Positions 5,954 to 9,321 of a stretch of DNA of 9,321 nucleotides are shown piece after piece. The position numbers and the translations under genes are program-made. The first letter of the stretch is position 1. Each line of letters opens with the position of its first letter. The notes beneath the pieces are model-generated. The model ran no database searches, had not been told where the DNA came from, and saw nothing but the letters and a program-made list of their open reading frames with translations. The DNA comes from an uncultured Bacteroidales bacterium (GTDB lineage: Bacteria; Bacteroidota; Bacteroidia; Bacteroidales; UBA932). Where the stretch lies: assembly GCA_946614205.1 (NCBI GenBank), contig CAMOGR010000107.1, positions 1-9,321 of the forward strand. The letters are read 5' to 3'.

Positions 5954-7189
5954 CTACTCCGACCGTTCGGCAGCCTGAATCAACTGCAGATTGAGATGTT
6001 CAAGCAGCGACAGATTGATGTGCGAATTGTCCGGCGCCGGTTCATACCACGGCTGCGCCTCGAAACAGGCTTTCAGGTCCTTTGATTTGAACACATAACC
6101 GTGATGAGCCAGGATCGCGTTGCGCATCACCCGCAACAGGGCTTTGTCGTAAAGGCGCAGGGAGCCGTTCAGCAGGACCTTGCGGGTGAAATCGAAACGG
6201 CTCCGCTCCCCGGTCCACTTCAACTTGAAGGAAGACACGGTGCGCTCGTACCACGGCTCTCCCTCATTCATTTTAACTTCAGTAAGCAACAGGCCGTCGG
6301 GCGTCGGCAAGGCTTCCACCTTGCCTGCCAGATACGGTCCGTCGCCGCCGAAGTCAAGTACGCCCGTGACCAGGCCGTTGAAAGTGACTGCCCCGAAGGG
6401 CATATGAGCGCCGTTGTAGCTGCCGCTCAGATCGTCGATGACAACTTTTTTGCCGCTTTCGCTCAGGTATTCGCCCCGGAGCAGCGACATCCATTGCCGG
6501 ACGCCCAGAGCCTCCTGGTCATCCTCGCTCTGCGTTGCTTCCATCGCTGCCGTCAGACGGTTCCGGGCATCGTAAAAGCAGATCACATCCAGCCCGTCCT
6601 GCCGCAGCCGGCGGGCATAGACTGCGCTTTCGTATTCATTCACAAATACTTCCGAGCTGGAGGAGACCTCGAACAAGTCGCCTCCGGCAGCCACCGGGGT
6701 CAGCAGGAACTCATGCTCCTCGCCTTCCGCCATCGCATTCATACGCACGGAACCGTCTTCGGCCGGAGCGGCGCAGTACACAAGCATGCCGTTGTACCAG
6801 AAGCCGGACGGCGTACCGTCCTGCATCGGCTGCACAAGGTATAGGACCCGGGCGATGGTATCGTTGTCGCCGTAGATGACGAGATACTTGTTGTCCGGCT
6901 GGCTGACGTAATCGATATGTGTGCCGAAACCGGTCCCGTAAGGAGCTTCTTCGGCATTGCGGCTCGGCCGCAGGGTGTATTTCCCGGGAGCCTCCGGCCA
7001 GGCTTCCATGGTCAGTTCCCGGTCGCCGAGGGCATCGGTCATATACACGATATTGCCCATCCTTACTTCCCGGACGGTAAACAGAGCGGAGCCGTCGTAG
7101 AAACGGTCTCCGGCCTTGATGGTCTGCTGTTGTGCGAAACAGAATCCGCACAACAGCAGCGCCAGCATCGTTAAAACAGCTTTTCTCAC
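5954..7189 (-). CDS. Secreted YARHG-domain protein
   Basis: About 411 residues from the GTG at 7189, which gives a compact signal peptide (MRKAVLTMLALLLCGFCFA, then QQQ) directly after an AT-rich stretch. In-frame alternatives are ATG 7249, ATG 7237 and ATG 7168, so the start is uncertain. The C-terminus carries a YARHG domain (about 347-388): LRVMRNAILAHHGYVFKSKD followed by LKACFEAQPWYEP, matching the family pattern RNxIYARHGYxFxxxDLxxYFxxxxWYxP, with AHHG replacing ARHG. The domain is found in exported proteins of many bacteria and its function is not settled. The 300 residues before it look all-beta and contain repeated short strands such as YLVIYGDND and DVICFYDARN; I recognise no named domain there. 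Cys14 and Cys17 in the signal do not form a lipobox, so it is probably soluble in the periplasm or secreted. It lies downstream of the Big_2 gene on the same strand but is separated by a repeat-filled gap. Confidence 0.85.
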   Translation of the reverse strand: MRKAVLTMLALLLCGFCFAQQQTIKAGDRFYDGSALFTVREVRMGNIVYMTDALGDRELTMEAWPEAPGKYTLRPSRNAEEAPYGTGFGTHIDYVSQPDNKYLVIYGDNDTIARVLYLVQPMQDGTPSGFWYNGMLVYCAAPAEDGSVRMNAMAEGEEHEFLLTPVAAGGDLFEVSSSSEVFVNEYESAVYARRLRQDGLDVICFYDARNRLTAAMEATQSEDDQEALGVRQWMSLLRGEYLSESGKKVVIDDLSGSYNGAHMPFGAVTFNGLVTGVLDFGGDGPYLAGKVEALPTPDGLLLTEVKMNEGEPWYERTVSSFKLKWTGERSRFDFTRKVLLNGSLRLYDKALLRVMRNAILAHHGYVFKSKDLKACFEAQPWYEPAPDNSHINLSLLEHLNLQLIQAAERSE

Positions 7190-7257
7190 GGAAGGGTTAT
7201 TTAAAAAAGTTTGTACGGTCTTCCTTATGCCCGGCATCGTTCCAGGCATTTGGTCAG

Positions 7258-7288
7258 CCAAGTTACGGCTTTCTGATTAAAAACACAA
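7258..7288 (-). promoter_or_regulatory. Weak promoter candidate for the YARHG gene
   Basis: Minus strand 7265-7258 reads TAACTTGG, seven of eight positions of TAnnTTTG, with TTGT 19 bases upstream. If used, transcription would begin near 7253, just before the ATG candidates at 7249 and 7237, which would favour one of those starts over the GTG at 7189. Confidence 0.3.
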
Positions 7289-7305
7289 TATGCCGGGGGC
7301 CCTGG

Positions 7306-7342
7306 TGCTGCCAACGGGACAGAATCAGGCACGTTGGCAGCA
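7306..7342. repeat. 11-bp perfect inverted repeat, strong hairpin
   Basis: TGCTGCCAACG (7306-7316) and CGTTGGCAGCA (7332-7342) are perfect inverted copies around a 15-base loop. No U-tract follows on either strand, so it is not a standard terminator. It overlaps the first copy of the tandem repeat listed at 7314-7405. Confidence 0.75.
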
Positions 7343-7405
7343 AAATCGGCCAAATTCGATGCTTACGGGACAAAAACAGCACGTTGGCAGCTGCATCATT
7401 CGATG
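7314..7405. repeat. Imperfect tandem repeat, about 50-bp unit, two copies
   Basis: Copy one starts ACGGGACA at 7314 and copy two ACGGGACA at 7365. Both then hold GCACGTTGGCAGC (7329-7341 and 7379-7391, identical over 13 bases) and later ATTCGATG (7354-7361 and 7398-7405). The second copy runs into the last codons of the Big_2 gene, whose stop is at 7396-7398. The order of shared blocks is the same in both, with small indels between them, which points to an old tandem duplication. The origin is not recognised. Confidence 0.7.
7372..7393 (-). terminator. Possible weak terminator of the Big_2 gene
   Basis: On the minus strand, CAGC (7393-7390) can pair with GCTG (7380-7377), followed directly by TTTTTG. 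The 4-bp stem is short, so this is a weak candidate. It lies within the second repeat copy, three bases past the stop codon. Confidence 0.3.
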
Positions 7406-9321
7406 ACCACGTACGTCAAGAAGGTCCAGTCGCCGGGGTCGGAGTAGAGGAGTTCGCCGTTCTTGTACAGGCGGCGGCCGTCACCTGCGACGGCAAGGTA
7501 CACGTCCCCCGAAGGTGTAACCTGCAAAGGAGCGATATCCGAATAGTAGATGGAATCCTGTGTATCGATGGTGTAAATCAGTTCGCCGTCCCGCCTGATT
7601 CGGATTTGCTCTCCGACGAAGTCCCGTACTGCAGTATAAACGTGATTTCCGCTGCAGGCAATGGCTCCATCGTAATTGTATTCCACCTTGTCAATAACAG
7701 CCTCCTGGACGCCATTTTTGAAAAGGACGATTTCTTCCTTCCCTTCAGAGTCGTACCTGGCAAAGAGCATATAATAGTCTCCGGACGCCGATACTGCCAC
7801 TCTCGGCTTGGCTAAATCATTCTTTTCGACCAACTTTTCCTTAACATCCCCGCCGGGAGTAACGATATAAGTAGCCACATACTTGGAACCGAAGCTGTCG
7901 CGAATATAGGCGGCCACGACTGCACTGCCGTCGGGGCACAGAGCAATACTGGCATAGTAATATCGATTGAATGAACCGGTAATAGGCACGGTGTTCTGAT
8001 TGCCGCTGAAATCGCCCCGCAGAAGCGCCATCTTTTCCTGAGAAACTACCGGGTACAGAATGGCAAAGCCTTTTTCGTTGACCTGAAAACCGTATATGTT
8101 GTTGACTGAAGGCAGCTTGAACGCGGGCTTCCTGTCTCTGCAAAGCCAGAGGGTGGAGTGTCCGTTTTCATACCACCATTCAAGCGTGTACAGCGTGTTC
8201 CCGAATGAAGTCATATGGTCCACCGCAGAGAAGTAGAATGACTCCGTGTCATACATCCCGTTGCGGGGATCGGGAGCGCCGTTAAGGTAAACCTTAGATT
8301 CTTTCCAGTAGTAAACCATCGCGCCGGCGCTGCCGGACACGGTGACGGCGCAGCTTGCGCTGTGGCCGCCATCCTCTGCGATGGCGGTTACGGTGGCGCT
8401 GCCCTCGCTGAAAGCCGTCACGGTGCCTTCGGCGTCAACTGCTGCGACGGACGGGTCGGAGGATGCCCAACTTACTTTCTTGTTGGCGGCATAGTCGGGA
8501 TTGAAGCTGACGGTAAGGGTGCGGGATTCTCCGACCTGGAGCGTCATTACCGCCGAGCTCAATTCTATGCCCTTCAGGGCGGTGTCTGGCGTCACGGTAA
8601 CTTCGCACGGGGCCTGCTTGTCGGGGAAAGCCACGCTGCGGGCGAAGATGCGCGTGGAACCGGGGGCGACGGCGCTTACAAGGCCCGACGCATCTACCGT
8701 GGCCACTCTCGTATCTTCAGAAGCCCACTGCACGTCCTGGCTGGCGTCGGCAGGGCTTACGGTAGCCTGAAGCTGCGCCGTTTCCCCTTCCTTGAGCGTG
8801 AGCGATGCGGGATTTACGCTTACTGCGTCAACCTGTATCTTCTTGACGGTGACCTCGCAGCTGGCGGTCTTGGCGCCATCGAGTGCGGTAACCGTTATGC
8901 TGGTCTTGCCTGCCGCGATTGCGGTGACGTTGCCCTCTTCATCAACCGTGGCCACGCCCTCATCCAGCGACCGCCACTGGAGGGTCTTGTCCGTGGCGTT
9001 TTCGGGGAACACGGTGGCCGTGAGCCGGGCGCTCTCCCCCTCGAAGAGTTCGAGAGATTCGGAATCGAGAGCAACCGACTCCACGCTTACAGTCTCTTCC
9101 TCAACAGTCACCTTGCAACTGGCGGAGAAGCCTCCGTCCCGGGTGGTGACCGTCACCTTGCCTTCTCCGGGGCCTGTTGCAGAGACTATTCCGTTGAAAC
9201 CGTCCTGCTCAACCTTGACGACGGAAGCGGGCTCGGCGCTCCAGCTGACGGAAGTGTCGTCGGCATCTGCCGGCAGGACCCTCGCCCCGATGATTACGGA
9301 ACCGCCCACGGTGAGGCCGAC
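7396..9321 (-). CDS. Surface protein with four Big_2 domains and a probable beta-propeller, 5'-truncated
   Basis: The frame is open to the right edge (VGLTVGGSV...), so the N-terminus, any signal peptide and perhaps more Ig domains lie outside. The 641 visible residues begin with four tandem bacterial Ig-like group 2 domains (about 1-76, 79-160, 162-244, 249-329). Each has the hallmark order (LxxGExxxLxATVxPxxA, VxWxSxDxxVAxVD, GxVTAxxxGxxxITV) and closes with ASCKVTV, ASCEVTV, APCEVTV or ASCAVTV. The single Cys at about 69, 155, 239 and 324 recurs once per domain. Residues about 334-641 hold spaced repeats of a sugar-strand type, LNG, KNGV, RDGELIYTID and KNGELLYSDP, alternating with segments such as IALCPDGSAVVAAY, VAVSASGDYYMLFAR, LQVTPSGDVYLAVAG. 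This suggests a six- or seven-bladed beta-propeller. The Ig domains probably act as a stalk that presents the propeller outside the cell. The ligand is unknown. No type IX sorting domain is seen at the C-terminus. Confidence 0.88.
   Translation of the reverse strand, partial: VGLTVGGSVIIGARVLPADADDTSVSWSAEPASVVKVEQDGFNGIVSATGPGEGKVTVTTRDGGFSASCKVTVEEETVSVESVALDSESLELFEGESARLTATVFPENATDKTLQWRSLDEGVATVDEEGNVTAIAAGKTSITVTALDGAKTASCEVTVKKIQVDAVSVNPASLTLKEGETAQLQATVSPADASQDVQWASEDTRVATVDASGLVSAVAPGSTRIFARSVAFPDKQAPCEVTVTPDTALKGIELSSAVMTLQVGESRTLTVSFNPDYAANKKVSWASSDPSVAAVDAEGTVTAFSEGSATVTAIAEDGGHSASCAVTVSGSAGAMVYYWKESKVYLNGAPDPRNGMYDTESFYFSAVDHMTSFGNTLYTLEWWYENGHSTLWLCRDRKPAFKLPSVNNIYGFQVNEKGFAILYPVVSQEKMALLRGDFSGNQNTVPITGSFNRYYYASIALCPDGSAVVAAYIRDSFGSKYVATYIVTPGGDVKEKLVEKNDLAKPRVAVSASGDYYMLFARYDSEGKEEIVLFKNGVQEAVIDKVEYNYDGAIACSGNHVYTAVRDFVGEQIRIRRDGELIYTIDTQDSIYYSDIAPLQVTPSGDVYLAVAGDGRRLYKNGELLYSDPGDWTFLTYVVIE

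Noticed and set aside
4929..5978. 349-codon plus-strand frame across the DUF5715 and barrel genes
   Set aside because: It overlaps two well-supported genes in wrong frames, and its second half is Arg-rich with no recognisable domain.
6101..6844. 247-codon plus-strand frame opposite the YARHG gene
   Set aside because: Composition is typical of a reverse-strand shadow and the opposite strand carries a signal peptide and a YARHG domain.
7305..7405. CRISPR-like array
   Set aside because: Only two direct copies, imperfect, with no regular spacers and no cas genes in the window.
1..9321. Complete polysaccharide utilisation locus or defence system
   Set aside because: No SusC/SusD pair, no sensor-regulator, and no nuclease, helicase or toxin-antitoxin genes are visible. 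Only one glycoside hydrolase is present.

Overview
The window reads as a chromosomal piece from a Bacteroidota bacterium, most likely a gut Bacteroidales of fairly high GC. The evidence is: Bacteroidota-type promoter boxes (TAnnTTTG) with no Shine-Dalgarno signal; a lipoprotein with a fimbrillin-like N-terminus; a DUF5715/M15-like protein; bacterial Ig-like (Big_2) surface modules; a YARHG-domain protein; and a GH36 alpha-galactosidase. I cannot name the genus. No RNA gene, insertion sequence, phage gene or CRISPR array is visible, and there is no SusC/SusD pair, so calling this a complete polysaccharide utilisation locus is not supported.

Layout. (1) 1-1902, + strand: the 3' seven-eighths of a GH36 alpha-galactosidase, cut by the left edge. 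(2) 1925-1955: a GC-rich hairpin between convergent genes that can terminate transcription both ways. (3) 4219-1982, - strand: one transcription unit. It has a perfect TAACTTTG promoter box, a short leader that could fold, a 44-codon small ORF (3985-4119) and, 11 bases later, a 663-residue surface lipoprotein with a fimbrillin-like region, two related beta-sandwich modules and an Ig-like module. (4) 5246-4234, - strand: a membrane-anchored DUF5715 peptidase-like gene, followed 12 bases later by the remains of a ZIP-family metal transporter. The transporter's start and end survive, its middle is gone, and the two pieces are out of frame. (5) 5314-5919, + strand: a small exported, probably outer-membrane barrel protein, divergent from the DUF5715 gene. 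Its promoter box ends only 9 bases before the ATG. (6) 7189-5954, - strand: a secreted YARHG-domain protein. (7) 7305-7405: an intergenic block of about 50-bp imperfect tandem repeats and a strong inverted repeat. (8) 9321-7396, - strand: the C-terminal part of a surface protein with four tandem Big_2 domains and a probable beta-propeller, cut by the right edge.

How the genes fit together. Nearly all products are envelope or extracellular proteins: sugar hydrolysis, surface adhesion or binding, peptidoglycan-type peptidase, outer-membrane barrel. They look like neighbours in an accessory cell-surface region, not members of one pathway. The points most worth following up are the unannotated small ORF coupled to the lipoprotein, the internally deleted ZIP gene, the repeat block and the near-leaderless barrel gene. 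I do not see a clear new multi-gene system.
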